A stretch of DNA of 64,000 bases from Pegoplata infirma (GCA_963921195.1 OY992536.1:239418023-239482022); one strand, 5' to 3'; positions 32,760-44,954 are shown, numbered from the stretch's first letter. Notes: generated from the letters alone by a model not told the origin. Made by a program: numbers and translations.

Positions 32760-34460
32760 TTTAATAAAATTTTGAATTAAGAAAAGTGTGAAAGAAAAAT
32801 TTATTTTTTCTAAAAATTAAAGACATCCTGATTCGTTTTTTACTAGTTTCATATGGGTTCTTATTCTGGAACACAAATAATTATGGAAGCATTGTGTTTA
32901 GTTTAGAAGCAACAATCGTTTTACGTTTTCTGCGGCAGTGCAAGAGTTTTCGACATACACGGAAAACCAAACAAAATATATAAGTAAATTTAAAAGTGTT
33001 ATTAAAATATTAATTCAATCAATTAAATATTTAATTGATATTAATTTTAATAACAAATAAAATATTAATTGAAATCAAATTTATGTTTGTATTTTCTGTG
33101 TACTAACTATGCAAAGGTTGGATATTTGAGTTAAAATAGCATAAGAAGTAGAACAGGAATAAAGAAGTATTCATAGTAAATGAGTTGAATCATTAGGGTA
33201 AATATGTAGAAGTACTTACTTATATTACAAAGATGACGTAAACAATATGTTAGTGCAGGTCTAAATGTGTAATATTTAACGGTACTCCTCAAATTCACAT
33301 ACATTTAGTAAAATTGGATACAAAAATGGCTGTGAATTTTGTACTCTTGTCCAAAATCCCATGGGTCCAGACCCTGTTGAGTAGAGACCCCGTTGGGTAT
33401 TTTAAGGGTCGCTAAAAATTTTTCTTTAAAACTTGTGTCCGTTTCGCGTCACCTTAGTTTTTTAGATACGGGAATTAGGGCCAGATAGGGTCTTGAAAAC
33501 TTAAAAAAACTGGATTACTCAACAACTTTTACTCGGAGGGCTATCATAGTTTTAATTAGTAAAATAATGACCTCGAGCTAGAATAAACCTACTCAAAATG
33601 TAATATTTTAAAGGTCGAATAAAGCAATTTTTATTTTTAATAAAAATGAATTAGAATGTATTAGAAATCTTCAGTGTAGAATCGGTCCTTTAAAAATACA
33701 TATGTTAAAAATATTTTCGGTTGAAATTTTAGTGAATAAATGAATACTTGAGGAGCACCGTAAGTGATGATATTGCATTCCTGTTCTATTCTTAGCAAAA
33801 AAAAGAAAATAAAACACTATCAACCTTTTGGCATTTTACTTTCTTTATAAAAATGACAATATCAACAAACATGTTAATGCCATTTTTCGTTATTTTTTCG
33901 GGATTATTATTCTAGGGATCATTGAAAACGGCTTTTTTTGCAAATGTATGCATGTACTAACGTGTTGTTTTTTTTCTTTTTGGTGGTATATGTAAATAAT
34001 GTAAATTGGTGGTAGCTTAACTTAACATACACATTGCTTGAGGTTTTAGGTTAAAATACTACAAGATAAAGATTCTTTTACGAGTTTTTTTTTTTCATTT
34101 TCTATGTTAAGTAGCGATGAGATTTTGATTTGAGAAAAAAAGAAAAATTAGATTCTGGATATTATTTCTTACTATTTTTAGATTTGTCAAATTTGTATGC
34201 AGTTTATCTTGTGTAGTAAATCATCTTGTCAGAGAAATGCAATATGATTTACATACGTTTACACCCATAAGCCACCACTCACTGACTGAGACTGCATGAA
34301 TATTTTATATAAGAAAATGGAGCATAAGTATTAAAATATTACAAAAGGAATATGTAAATAAATTTTTTGGTATTACCATAAAATATGTTGTAAAACATTA
34401 AGCCGCCAAATGGAAAAAGTAAAAGATAAACCCGCAAGATATATTCCTTGAAAAAATAAT
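32760..34460. other. AT-rich spacer with one old repeat fragment
   Basis: 33540-33670 is an inverted partial copy of the sequence around 28700-28800 ('tattttaaaggtcgaataaa'). Otherwise no gene, RNA or inverted repeat recognised. Confidence 0.45.
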
Positions 34461-34462
34461 TA

Positions 34463-35505
34463 CACAGTGATACAAAATCGAACTTTCCGAATCGGAATCG
34501 GATGAAACCAAAAGCAAATGAAAGTTGACAGTTTACATAACAAAACACTCAAGGTGTTTTTTTTAGTTCAGCGCTAAATTATTTTTTACACTCATTAAAG
34601 TTGGTGATTTGAAAGCATTTGAAGTTTTTGTTTACAAAACATGTCCTGATTTAGGAGTGCCTGGTGATACCTGCCATACGATAAATAAAATAAATAAATA
34701 AAATACTGAATAGCCAAATTATTAAATATATTCCACTGTGCACCGTTGCGTATGATTGTTATTTGAAGGCAATTACAAAATTGATCATACGCCTTATACA
34801 GTTTTTAAGCAATTACACCAGCTTATAGTGCGTTTACATTGGATTTCTAATCCAGTAAATTGCGATTTTAATCTACTTTGCAATCTGTACCGTTTACATT
34901 GGCATTTTTTACATTTGAGAAGATTAAGATTGGCATTTTTAACACCAAGTTGGTAATAAATGTGTGTGACTGCGTCAAGAGACAGCGACGGTAATTAGTC
35001 GTCGTATGATTAACAAGGACAGTGACGGCGTTTTCAAATAACAATGACGGCGACATAAACATACTTGGCGGCGTCATCAAAACGGCAGGCTTTGTGTCGG
35101 TGTTTTTCAGTGTTGGAAAATGGAAATAATAGAAATACAGAGTTGTATTTAACTTTACAAGATTGCGTTTGCCGATTAGAGCCTAAACTACTAGATTGAA
35201 AAAAATAAATTTGTATGGGCAATCTAATAGATTGAAACTAGATTGGAGCCACAATCTACTTTAAGCTAGATTAGAAAACCACTGTAAACGCACTATTACA
35301 AATTAAAAAAAAAAAATGCGATCTTCGACATTTTGCATTTATTTTTTATGTAAAATCTTACGCTAAATCCGAAAATCCACTCCAAAATTTTTAAGGTGGA
35401 ACAGTTTTCGAGATATTGCCAACTTTTCAGATGTTCATCTTTTGAAAAAAGTGGTTTTACTTAAATTAAAATATCTCCAAAACAAATTGTTCGATTTCAT
35501 TTTTT
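34463..35505. mobile_element. CACAGTG family, copy split by a MITE
   Basis: Left end CACAGTGATACAAAATCG at 34463, then 'gatgaaaccaaaagcaaatg', 'actgaatagccaaattatt' and 'ccgttgcgtatgattgttatt'. The element is interrupted at 34826-35295 and resumes with 'ttacaaattaa', 'cattttgcatttatttttt' and 'aacagttttcgagatattg', matching 41221-41330. The far end is lost at about 35505, where a TATACCC-type fragment begins. Confidence 0.7.
34826..35295. mobile_element. 470-bp PIF/Harbinger-like MITE, copy 1
   Basis: Ends TAGTGCGTTTACATTGG and the complement of CCACTGTAAACGCACTA, flanked by TTA (34823-34825, 35296-35298). The uninterrupted relative of the target at 41213-41226 supports the insertion. Near-identical, inverted and equally long to 57700-58169. 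The interior is less AT-rich ('gacggcgacataaac', 'ggcggcgtcatcaaaacggc'). Confidence 0.9.
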
Positions 35506-35506
35506 T

Positions 35507-35640
35507 GTACCCTCTAACTACAGTATGGGTGTATACTCACTTTGTCATTCTGTGTGTAACGCATCGAATTATCGGTCGGGGACCCCATAAAGTATATATA
35601 TTAGCCCTGTTTTCGCATAACCGTATATATGTTAACATTA
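35507..35640 (+). repeat. fly 'TATACCC' element fragment
   Basis: 'gtaccctctaactacagtatgggtgtatactcactttgtcattc' followed by 'taacgcatcgaattatcggtcgg' and 'accccataaagtatatata' is the inverse of 25190-25280. Confidence 0.6.
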
Positions 35641-35865
35641 TCCGTTTAATGGAAAACGCATCCTCGTTTAACAAAATGTACTTGGCATCACTGTGGTATT
35701 AAGGCAAACAACACAAAAACGGTTTATGTCTTTGCTATAACAAGAAGAAAAGGGTTGTGTCTATGCTAATTCATTAAAAATGTGTACTTGGCTTCACTTT
35801 TTATCGAAGGTTAAAATTAACGCCGATAATTATACCCGCTAAAAATAAGCGTGTATGGGTAAGCC

Positions 35866-36180
35866 CAGTGGCGTATACAGGGGGGGGGGGCCCGGGCCCC
35901 CGGAAATGATTTCACAAATTTCAGGATTTAGTATCAAATAACAAGTACAATATTAAAAAACTTCTTTAAAAAAAAAATCTAAAAACATTAAGAATCTAAA
36001 TTTTTTTGAAGAAAAATATTTAAAAGCTGATAATTTTTCTATTAAAAAAATCTGAAATTTTTTCTTAGAATTTGAAACTTTTCAACTTAAAGATTCTAAT
36101 TTAAAAATATCTTAGAACCTGAAGTTGTATGTACATAAAAAATGGACCTAATTGTAAGTAAAATGTAGTCAAATCTTAAA
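35866..36180 (+). mobile_element. CAGTGGCG-type left end beside satellite array D
   Basis: CAGTGGCGTATACA followed by a G-run and 'cccgggcccccgg', comparable to the 12340 left end. Satellite units begin about 300 bp downstream but in the opposite orientation to those in the 12340 element. No right end found. Confidence 0.45.
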
Positions 36181-36184
36181 ATGC

Positions 36185-38130
36185 GACAATGTCTTTTAGA
36201 AAAATGTCTCAGAACGAGACTATTTCTTAAAAAAAATGTCTCAGAATCTTACACTTTTTTAAAAAAAAAATTCTCAGAATCTGAAACTTTCTATAAGAAA
36301 ATGTCTTAAAATATTGGCCTTTTTCTCAGAATCTAAGACTTTTTCTATAGGAAAAATGTCTCAGAATCTAAGACTTTTCTATAAAAATTTCTCAGAATCT
36401 GAGTCTTTTCTATATGAAAAATGTTTTAGAACCTGAGAACTTTCTATAGGAATAATGTCTCTGAATCTGAAAAATGTCTTAAAATCTGAGGTTTTTTTTA
36501 TAAAAAAAATTCTTAGAATCTAAGGCTTTTCTACGTGAAAAATGTTTTAGAATCTGATAACTTTCTATGGAAATAATGTCTCTAAATCAGAGAATTTTTC
36601 TTACAATCTAGAAAAATGTCTCACAAGGGAAGTATCTCAACCCTTATGAACCGATTTGCCTGAAACTTAAAACATATATCAAAGAGTCAATTCTAAGGTT
36701 GGGGTGTCTCGGCTTATCGGCCATATCGGGGATTTAGGGGTTCAAAACATGGGTCAAAAAATGGCGAAAAAATCGTTTTTTGGATTTTTCAGCCATTTCT
36801 TTTTAAGAAACTATATGATGTTTTCATATGAGAAGAAAGGTTTTTTTAATGCCTATCCAATGGTGACATAACCTTGTAAAAATTCGGCTTCTTTAAATAT
36901 TTTTTTCAGGAAAATGTGTAAATTTTGGGGGGTACCAATGTGAAGACATAGACCTACGATATCCATATGGATAAGAAATAATCTTTGTTAAATTTAAGTC
37001 GACCCGTATTTTTGCCCTAGACGATTTTCCTGTTAGTTCGGAAGTTATAAAAAATTTCCCGAAGGTCCACATGGTTTCATAAGGGGACACCGAAATTTTT
37101 AAACACCGATATGGCCGATAAGCCGAGACACCCCAACCTTAAAATCATCTCTTTAATATATATTTTAAGATTCAGGCAAATCGGTTCATAAGGGTTGAGA
37201 TACTTCCCTTGTCAGAATCTTATACTTTTTTCCGAAAAATGTCTCAGAATCAACGAATTTTTCTTAAGGAAAATTATCTCTAATCTAAGATTTTGTGTAT
37301 AGGAAAAATGTCGCAGAGACACAAGCTGAGACTTTTTGTATAGAAAAATGCTCAAAATCTGAGACTTTTTCTATTGTAAAAATATATTTTTCTATAAGGA
37401 TAATGTTTCAGAATCTGACTATTTTTTTATGGGAAAAATATTTCAGAATCTAAAACTTTTTCATTAGGAAAAATGTCTAAGAATCTGAGGCTTTATCTAT
37501 ATAAAAATGTTTCAGAATCTGACAATTTCCTATAGGCAAAATGTCTCAGAATCTTAGACTTGTTCTGTAGGAAAATGTCTAAGAATTTAAGATTTGAAGT
37601 GTTTAAGCATCTGAAACTTTTTCGATAGAAAAAATGTCTCAGAATCTAGGAAATTTCCTGTAGAAAAAATGTGTTAGAATCTGAGACATTTACTATAGGA
37701 AAAATGTCGAAGAATCTGAGACTTTTTTTCTCAGAATCCGAGAGTTTTTCTTTAGGAAAAATGTTTTAGAATCTGAGACTTTTTTTATCCTGTTTTCTTT
37801 TTAAAAAGGACTCAGAATCTGAATTATTTTTCTTATAGAAAAAGCGAAGATTTTCTCAGAATCTAAAACTTTTTGTGAAGAATGTTTCAGAGTCTGAGAA
37901 AATGTGCGAGGCTATAAATATCTCAGATTCTGGGAAAATGTCTTACAATAGGATTATTTTCTTTTGGAAAAGTATTTTATGAATATGTTTATAGAATCAT
38001 TTTCTAATGTGTCATTTTCCCAGAAACGTTTTCCATTGGAAATATGATTTATAGTCTTTGACTTTTTCTACAGCAAAAACTGTCTTAACTGGAAATTGTC
38101 ATAGAATCTAAGACTTTTCTTAAAAAAAAA
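36185..38130 (-). repeat. 35-bp satellite, array D
   Basis: About 37 diverged units of 'ctataggaaaaatgtctcagaatctgagactttt', interrupted by the foldback 36624-37211. Reverse orientation relative to arrays C, E and F. Confidence 0.9.
36624..37211. mobile_element. 588-bp foldback inserted in satellite, TSD TCA
   Basis: TIRs of about 110 bp starting CAAGGGAAGTATCTCAACCC, nearly identical on both ends. TCA at 36621-36623 and 37212-37214; removing the element restores 'atgtctcagaatct', the normal satellite sequence. The interior resembles 62360-62540 ('tgcctatccaatggt', 'aaattcggcttc'). Confidence 0.9.
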
Positions 38131-38279
38131 ATTAGATTCTGGTAATCTTCTTTGTAAAAATGTATCAGCATCTAATACAATTCACACTTTAAAAAAGGCT
38201 TAAGTCTCTCAAAAAATTTTGAAATATAAAAAAAATTTTATTTTTTTTGTTTCCAACAGTTTTAAACTAACACAAAAAT

Positions 38280-39030
38280 GAAGAATCTGATTGTGTTACA
38301 TTCAGTTTAACACATTGAGTGCCAAGCGGTTTTGACGAAAACATTCCCAGGAGGCCAAACATTTTTTTTTGGCTCTAAGAATAAGCAATCACTGTCGTAC
38401 GGAAACGTACGACGTGGCACCCACGACGGGTTAGGTGTCGTACGGAAACGAACGACGCACAGTGCTTCGTTACCATGTAACGAAGGGACAAAATTAGAAG
38501 GAGTTGTCATATATTTTTGAGATTTGGTACACTAACATAAAATATATTAGTTAAGAAAAATACGAATTTTTGGAAAAATCGGTGCAAGGACACGCCTACC
38601 TCCCATGTGTCCTGAAACTGAAATATGCAATTTTAGCTTCAATAATGCACAAAAAATTACAAAAAGTGGTCATGCTGATACACATTCAACTTGCAACGTG
38701 TGTATAAATTTTCACTTAAATTGGAGCAAGGACTCAAGGTCCTGCCATATATAATTTTTCTTTAAAACGCTAAAACCCTACGAAAATTGTTCGATCGTAA
38801 AAAAACGTTGTAAGCAAATTAATATTCCTTAGATATATATTGGTGCCAAATTTGGGCAAAATCGGATTAGTAGTATGGGAAATAGAAAAACATCCTTTTT
38901 TGAAAAATAAGTTATTTTCATTTTTAAAGTCGTCTAAAAAAGGCCAAAGAGATGTATTAAATCAACTTTTGAGCTACATAATTTATACAGGTCTATAGTA
39001 AAATTTGATGGCGGTTCTTTTTTTAGAATC
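38280..39030. other. GC-richer hairpin region and spacer
   Basis: 'gtcgtacggaaacgtacgacg' (38396) is a hairpin repeated imperfectly at 38438, and 'cttcgttaccatgtaacgaag' (38463) is another. TTAA followed by CACATTGAGTGCC (38307) recalls a piggyBac-type end, but no opposite end was found. The rest is spacer. Confidence 0.4.
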
Positions 39031-40190
39031 ATTAAACCCCCTATCTCCCATTTTTAGGGGTCATTTTTGTCCTTTTTTAACATATCCTCATAGAACAACA
39101 CTAAAATGTGCTTTTTAATAGTTATAATGTTCTACAAAAATGTTAAGCATCAAATTTCACTAGGGGTTGTCAAATACCAAAACATCGTGCGACATAATGA
39201 AAATGCTTTAAAAAGTAAAATTGTAAAATATCAAATATTGTTAAATAGCTTTTACCAAAGAAGAAATAGGTCGAAAAAATGTACTAAAAATACTACTGAG
39301 ATAAAAAATGTCTTAAGATGTCTTCAGTGAAATTTATGGCGGTTCTTTTGCTAGAACATATTAACCCTCCATCTCCCATTTTAAGGGGTCATTTTAGTCC
39401 TTATTCCAAATATTTTTATAAAATTTAATAAAACGAGCGTTTAAAGTTAAAGCGTAATACTAAATTACTTTTTTAATGTTTCTTAAATATAATTTTTAAT
39501 TAAAGAGTTATTTAATATAACTTAAAGCTTCAATAGAATACACTGTGCAACAAATTTGAGGTCACAGAGTGTATCTTAAATTCGACAAAACAAAAAATGG
39601 AGGTATACCATTTGTAAACCAAAAACGAATTGTTTTAAAAATTTAGCTCGAGTTCTTTTTATGGCCCATTGAAGTCTTTACTTTTTTTTTTAATGGGTTT
39701 GGAATGATTAAAATTATCTATTAAATGTTTGTAGAACATTTTAACACTTTAAACGCACGTTTAAGTGTTTTTTTATAAGAATATTTAAAAAAGGGACTGA
39801 AATGACCCCTGACAGTAGGAGATAGAGGGTTAATATATTTTAAGAAAAGATAAACATCAAATTTTACCGAAGATAGCTATTAACAGTATTAGGCTCAGAA
39901 GTACATTTGTTATATTTTGTCGAATTATTTCAATTGTGGTGAATCACAATTTAACAATAAATGATAATTAAAAATTTTACTTTTTTAAGCATTTTGCTTA
40001 TATCTCACGAATTTTTGGTATTTTACAACTAACAATGCAATTCTATGCAGAAAAATTTTTTAGAACCTGTTAACCCTTTAAAAGCAAGTGTAAGTGGTGC
40101 TCTACGACGATATTTGGAAAAGGGACTAAAGTGACCCCTAAAAATGGGAGATTGAGGGTTAATATGTTCTAAGAAAAGAACCGTCATCAA
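38990..40190. repeat. 'ctatctcccattttaggggtcattt' repeat, two direct and two inverted copies
   Basis: Direct copies near 39030-39080 and 39360-39410, inverted copies near 39790-39840 and 40120-40170, each beside 'ttagaacatattaaccct' and 'ttaaatttgatg.cggttc'. They form a large irregular palindrome partly overlapping 39541-40411. Confidence 0.6.
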
Positions 40191-40411
40191 ATTTAGTTGC
40201 ACATCTATTAACGTCATTTAGCTCAAAATTAAATTTAATATTTTTTTTTTACTTATTTTGAACTCCTTTGAAAAATAATTAAAAACTTCAGTGGGCCATA
40301 AAAAAAACACGAGCTAAATTTTCAAAATTCTGCGGGGATTTCGATCTACTATTAAAATATATTTATTTTACTTTTTTACCCTTTCAAAACATAAAATCGT
40401 GTTGCACAATG
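39541..40411. mobile_element. foldback with CACTGTGCAACA ends (871 bp)
   Basis: Left CACTGTGCAACAAATTT, right complement of AAATCGTGTTGCACAATG. Inner inverted blocks 'tttagctcgagttctttttatggcccattgaag' and their complement (40272-40322) confirm the structure. ATA flanks each side as a possible 3-bp TSD. End similarity to CACAGTGCAACA suggests kinship with the CACAGTG family. Confidence 0.6.
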
Positions 40412-40999
40412 ATATTAAACACTCCTAAATGCATGATATTTGAGTAAAAATCATGAATTTAGGCATTTAAAAAACGCATTTTTTTCTAATTTGTGGTAAA
40501 AAATAGGCGCTAATTTTTGAATACGCTGTTAGATAGGAGTTTAAACTTACAAAAAAAAGAAAAAAAAAATATCTATTTTTTTATATTTTTTTTTTACACT
40601 CCATCAAACTTTAGTTATTTTTGGATTTTCAACAAAAAAAACTTGTTTTTCTGCGCAATAAAAAATATTTTTTTTGGAAATATATACAAAATTCTATATC
40701 TTAACTTCACTACAAATATATCAAAGTATTTTAAAACAAAATTTCGAACCATTTTATTAAAAAATGGATTTTTGAGAATTATTTTTGTGAAACAGCTAAA
40801 AAACATTTTCCTGTTAAGTAGTTTTTGCATAAAATTCTCTGAGTTTAGCGCCCTCTCGTGGTGACAAAAGCAATCAGAAAAAATATTTCTGTTAATATTT
40901 ATTTGAGATACCTTATTATCTTTCAAAAAATCTGTATTTAAACACAATTTGAGACAAAATTTTTTTTTTTGACTTTTGTCCATGGGTCGAAGCATAGTG

Positions 41000-43017
41000 C
41001 AGCGTCTAGACTTATGCTCGAAAGTACGTTTGCTATAATCGTTTTGAATTTCGCTGCAATCGGTCCCGTACCAACAATGCAGTATGTGGGTCCAACATAC
41101 TGAATAGCAAAATTATTAAAAATAATCCACTGTACAACGTTGCGTATGATTGTTATTTAAAGGCAATTATAAAAGGCAATTGATCATACGCGTTATACAG
41201 TTTTTAAGCAATTACACTAGTTTACAAATTAATAAAAAAAATTGCGATCCTCAACATTTTGCATTTATTTTTTATCCATTTTAAAATTTTTAAAGTAGAA
41301 CAGTTTTCGAGATATTGTGAACATTACAAATTTTCATCTTTTTAAGAAAGTGGTTTTACTTAAACCAAAATATCTGCGGAACAAATTGGTCAATTTCATT
41401 GTTTTTTGGTTTTAAATTAAAGGTAATTAATTGATCTATCAACCCTGCATACAACATTTTTCTATCAGATTATCACATTAGATTATCACATTATCGACAA
41501 TTTTACTTCAATTTTACCTAAATTTGGCAAAAAAAAGAAAATTGCATTGTAAATTTAACAAAAGAAAAAAAAAATTAAATTGGTTTTTCTATTTTTATTT
41601 GTAAAAGTTATATGCTTTCGAGCAATATTTCAAAATTTTAAACTGGTGTTCCACTCAATAAACTAAAAATGTATAAAAACTGAATTTTGTATTTTTACTC
41701 AAATGCATGTAACTTTAACAATTTTTAACGGATTTTCTTAAAAACCATCTTATTTTTTTCGTAATAGATCAGACCTGGACTGTAAAGAGATAAATAAATT
41801 TCAAAATTTTTTTGTTTCTAAAATATACAATAGAATTTACTTTTTTCTGGCTTCGGCCAAACAACACTATTCGGCCACTATTCGGCTTCGGCCAAATTTT
41901 TTTATAATTATAATTATAATTATAATTATAATTATAATTATAATTATAATTATAATTATAATTATAATTATAATTATAATTATAATTATAATTATAATTA
42001 TAATTATAATTATAATTATAATTATAATTATAATTATAATTATAATTATAATTATAATTATAATTATAATTATAATTATAATTATAATTATAATTATAAT
42101 TATAATTATAATTATAATTATAATTATAATTATAATTATAATTATAATTATAATTATAATTATAATTATAATTATAATTATAATTATAATTATAATTATA
42201 ATTAAAAACCATCTTATTTTTTTCTTAATAGATCAGACCTGGACTGTAAAGACATAAATAAATTATATTATAATTATAATTTCAAAAAAATTTTGAAATT
42301 TATTTATGTCTTTACAGTCCAGGTCTGATCTATTACGAAAAAAATAAGATGGTTTTTAAGAAAATCCGTTAAAAATTGTTAAAGTTACATGCATTTGAGT
42401 AAAAATACAAAATTCAGTTTTTATACATTTTTAGTTTATTGAGTGGAACACCAGTTTAAAATTTTGAAATATTGCTCGAAAGCATATAACTTTTACAAAT
42501 AAAAATAGAAAAACCAATTTAATTTTTTTTTCTTTTGTTAAATTTACAATGCAATTTTCTTTTTTTTGCCAAATTTAGGTAAAATTGAAGTAAAATTGTC
42601 GATAATGTGATAATCTAATGTGATAATCTGATAGAAAAATGTTGTATGCAGGGTTGATAGATCAATTAATTACCTTTAATTTAAAACCAAAAAACAATGA
42701 AATTGACCAATTGGTTCCGCAGATATTTTGGTTTAAGTAAAACCACTTTCTTAAAAAGATGAAAATTTGTAATGTTCACAATATCTCGAAAACTGTTCTA
42801 CTTTAAAAATTTTAAAATGGATAAAAAATAAATGCAAAATGTTGAGGATCGCAATTTTTTTTATTAATTTGTAAACTAGTGTAATTGCTTAAAAACTGTA
42901 TAACGCGTATGATCAATTGCCTTTTATAATTGCCTTTAAATAACAATCATACGCAACGTTGCACAGTGGATTATTTTTAATAATTTTGCTATTCAGTATG
43001 TTGGACCCACATACTGC
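41000..43017. mobile_element. CACAGTG family core turned into a 1.9-kb near-perfect hairpin
   Basis: From 'cagtatgtgggtccaacata' (41080) to its complement ending at 43017 the sequence folds back, with arms of about 680-700 bp (41080-41815 and about 42277-43017) differing at very few positions. The outer arms carry family markers ('acgttgcgtatgattgttatttaaaggc'). The centre holds 'ggcttcggccaaacaaca' repeats, a hexanucleotide microsatellite (41903-42204) and an extra direct copy of the inner arm end (42204-42260). 41000-41079 continues family sequence on the left only. Confidence 0.85.
41903..42204. repeat. (AATTAT)n microsatellite, about 50 units
   Basis: Uninterrupted 6-bp repetition for about 302 bp. 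The unit is self-similar under reverse complement, so it can fold on itself. The Tyr-Asn repeat protein read on the minus strand is an artefact. Confidence 0.98.
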
Positions 43018-43658
43018 CAGTGTTGCCATAAGTTGAAACTGTGAAGGTGCTAGATTACAAACAAATGGGTGCTAGATTGCTCTACAGCTATAAAATTGGG
43101 TGCTAGATTGTTTTCTACATTTCTTGTACACTAGTATGCCCCTTATTTTGAAAATTTTTGGATTTTTACTGCTCTTTTACCCTGCATTTGTCAAACGAGC
43201 TGAAATAAGTACCTGCTTAATCGGTTAAAGTCTTCAATTTCGGCCAAAAATTCACTAAATTTAAAAAAAGTTAACTTAAAATTTTTTGAATATCGAGGGC
43301 GAATCTATAAAATGTCTTAGATTTTTAAACAACTTTTATGATTCTAAAATTTTTTCTATAAATAGTCTTAGATTTTGAGAAACGTTTTCTTTAACAAAAG
43401 TCACAGAGAAAAAGTAGAAAATCTTTTTTTTCTATAGAAGAAGTCTTAGATTCTCAGAGATTTTTTCTGTTCAGAAAGTCTCAGATTCTAAGACATTTTT
43501 TCTGTAAAGAAAGTCTCCGATTCTGAGACATTTTTTCTATAGAAAATGTCTCAGATTCTGAGACAGTTTTTCTATAGAAAAAGTCTCAGATTCTGAGACA
43601 GTTTTTCTATAGAAAAAGTCTCAGATTCTGAGACATTTTTTCTATAGAAAATGTCTCA

Positions 43659-44068
43659 GAGACACTTTTTCTATAGAAAAAGTCTAAGGCTGACTTTACA
43701 GTCAATACTTAAGTTTAAGTAGGGAGTTAAGTATGATCTTTTTTAAGCAGTTTGGACTATTTTATGCTTTTTTTAGGCGGTGTTGTCAAAGGCTTTAATA
43801 TGAAGCAAGATAAAATGACTTTTAATTTAAAATTGGTCCGAATTGCTTGAAAAAAATGTCTCTGAGACACTTTTTCTATAGAAAAAGTCTAAGGCTGACT
43901 TTACAGTCAATACTTAAGTTTAAGTAGGGAGTTAAGTATGATCTTTTTTAAGCAGTTTGGACTATTTTATGCTTTTTTTAGGCGGTGTTGTCAAAGGCTT
44001 TAATATGAAGCAAGATAAAATGACTTTTAATTTAAAATTGGTCCGAATTGCTTGAAAACCCCTCTACT
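43659..44068 (+). repeat. exact 205-bp tandem duplication
   Basis: 'gagacactttttctatagaaaaagtctaaggctgac' at 43659 recurs at 43864. The two copies match throughout until the second continues into the MITE's right end. The duplicated unit contains both satellite and MITE sequence. Confidence 0.9.
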
Positions 44069-44110
44069 TAAGTCTCTACTTAAACTTAAGTATTGACTGC
44101 AAAATTCATC
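43691..44110. mobile_element. PIF/Harbinger-like MITE inserted in satellite, internally duplicated
   Basis: Left GGCTGACTTTACAGTCAATA, right complement of TATTGACTGCAAAATTCATCC, both continuing with 'cttaagtttaagtag'. TAA is present on each side ('gtctaa' and 'taacattc'), within satellite words. Without the 205-bp duplication it would be about 215 bp. Confidence 0.65.
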
Positions 44111-44639
44111 CTAACATTCTAAGACATTTTTTTATAGAAAAAGTCTGATATTTTCTTTAGAAAAAGTCTTTAATTTAGATACATTTTTTCTATAGAAAAA
44201 GTCTCAGATTCAGAAACTTTTTCTGCAGAAGAATCTCGGATTCTAAAGCATTTGTTCTATAGAAAAAAATCCCAGAATTTGAGATATTTTTTGGATTCTC
44301 AGATTTTGAGACATTTTTCTATAGAAAAAGAATAAGCCATTTTGTTCATAGAAAAACATTTAAAATCTGAGGCTATTTTTATATAAAAATTTTAAGAGTC
44401 TGATGAAAACATTCAGAATCTAAATAAAATTCAGAATCTGATATTAATACCAATTGATTCAAACAAAATTCGGTAGATCGAAATGAAACTATTAGTTATC
44501 CCAACTGACAAAAGTGACAGTTGGCTGGACTACAAAAATTTGGTTGGTTCTAAGTTTGGTTAACATTTTCTGTGTGTATATAAAAAAAATATTGTGCTGA
44601 AAAATAAAATATTTAAAAAAAGTGGTGAAGAATTCAAAA

Positions 44640-44700
44640 ATTCTGAAGTGGGTGCTATATTATTCAAAAATTCTGATGTGGGTGCTAGATTATTGTCTAG
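44640..44700 (+). repeat. 'gggtgctagatt' repeat
   Basis: 'gtgggtgcta.attatt' occurs twice here and three times at 43050-43110, on the outer sides of array E. It may mark a shared host sequence split by the array. Confidence 0.5.
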
Positions 44701-44707
44701 AACCCAG

Positions 44708-44950
44708 TTATAAAGCCAAAAAAGGCGTATTATAATTATAATAATAATAATAATTATAATTATTAATTATAATTATAATTATAATTATAATTATTATAAT
44801 TATAATAATTATAATTATAATATTATAATTAATTATAATTATAATTATAATAATAGTTTTTAAATTTTTCTTGATGTTTTTGTTATTGAATATGTCAACT
44901 TTCATTTACTCTTGGTTTCATCCCATTTCGATTTTGGTTGTTGCACAGTG
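44708..44950. mobile_element. CACAGTG family right end with AT microsatellite
   Basis: (ATAATT)n-like tract at 44730-44850, followed by 'gtcaactttcatttactcttggtttcatccca' and 'gattttggttgttgcacagtg', matching the end at 13120-13180. The isoleucine-rich 65-aa frame is repeat translation. It may be the far end of the element whose core is at 41000-43017. Confidence 0.7.
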
Positions 44951-44954
44951 TTAT

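Larger units (their letters stand above)
43310..44420 (+). repeat. 35-bp satellite, array E
   Basis: Diverged units flank and interrupt a MITE with a 205-bp duplication. Well-conserved units at 43530-43640 read 'tctatagaaaaagtctcagattctgagacagtttt'. Confidence 0.85.

Noticed and set aside
38307..38330. TTAA plus CACATTGAGTGCC as a second piggyBac-type element
   Set aside because: No opposite end with TTAA found nearby; only noted as a possible single end.
41769..42212. 147-aa protein of alternating Tyr-Asn
   Set aside because: Direct translation of the AATTAT microsatellite.
44708..44905. 65-aa poly-isoleucine frame
   Set aside because: Translation of an ATAATT tract within a CACAGTG element end.
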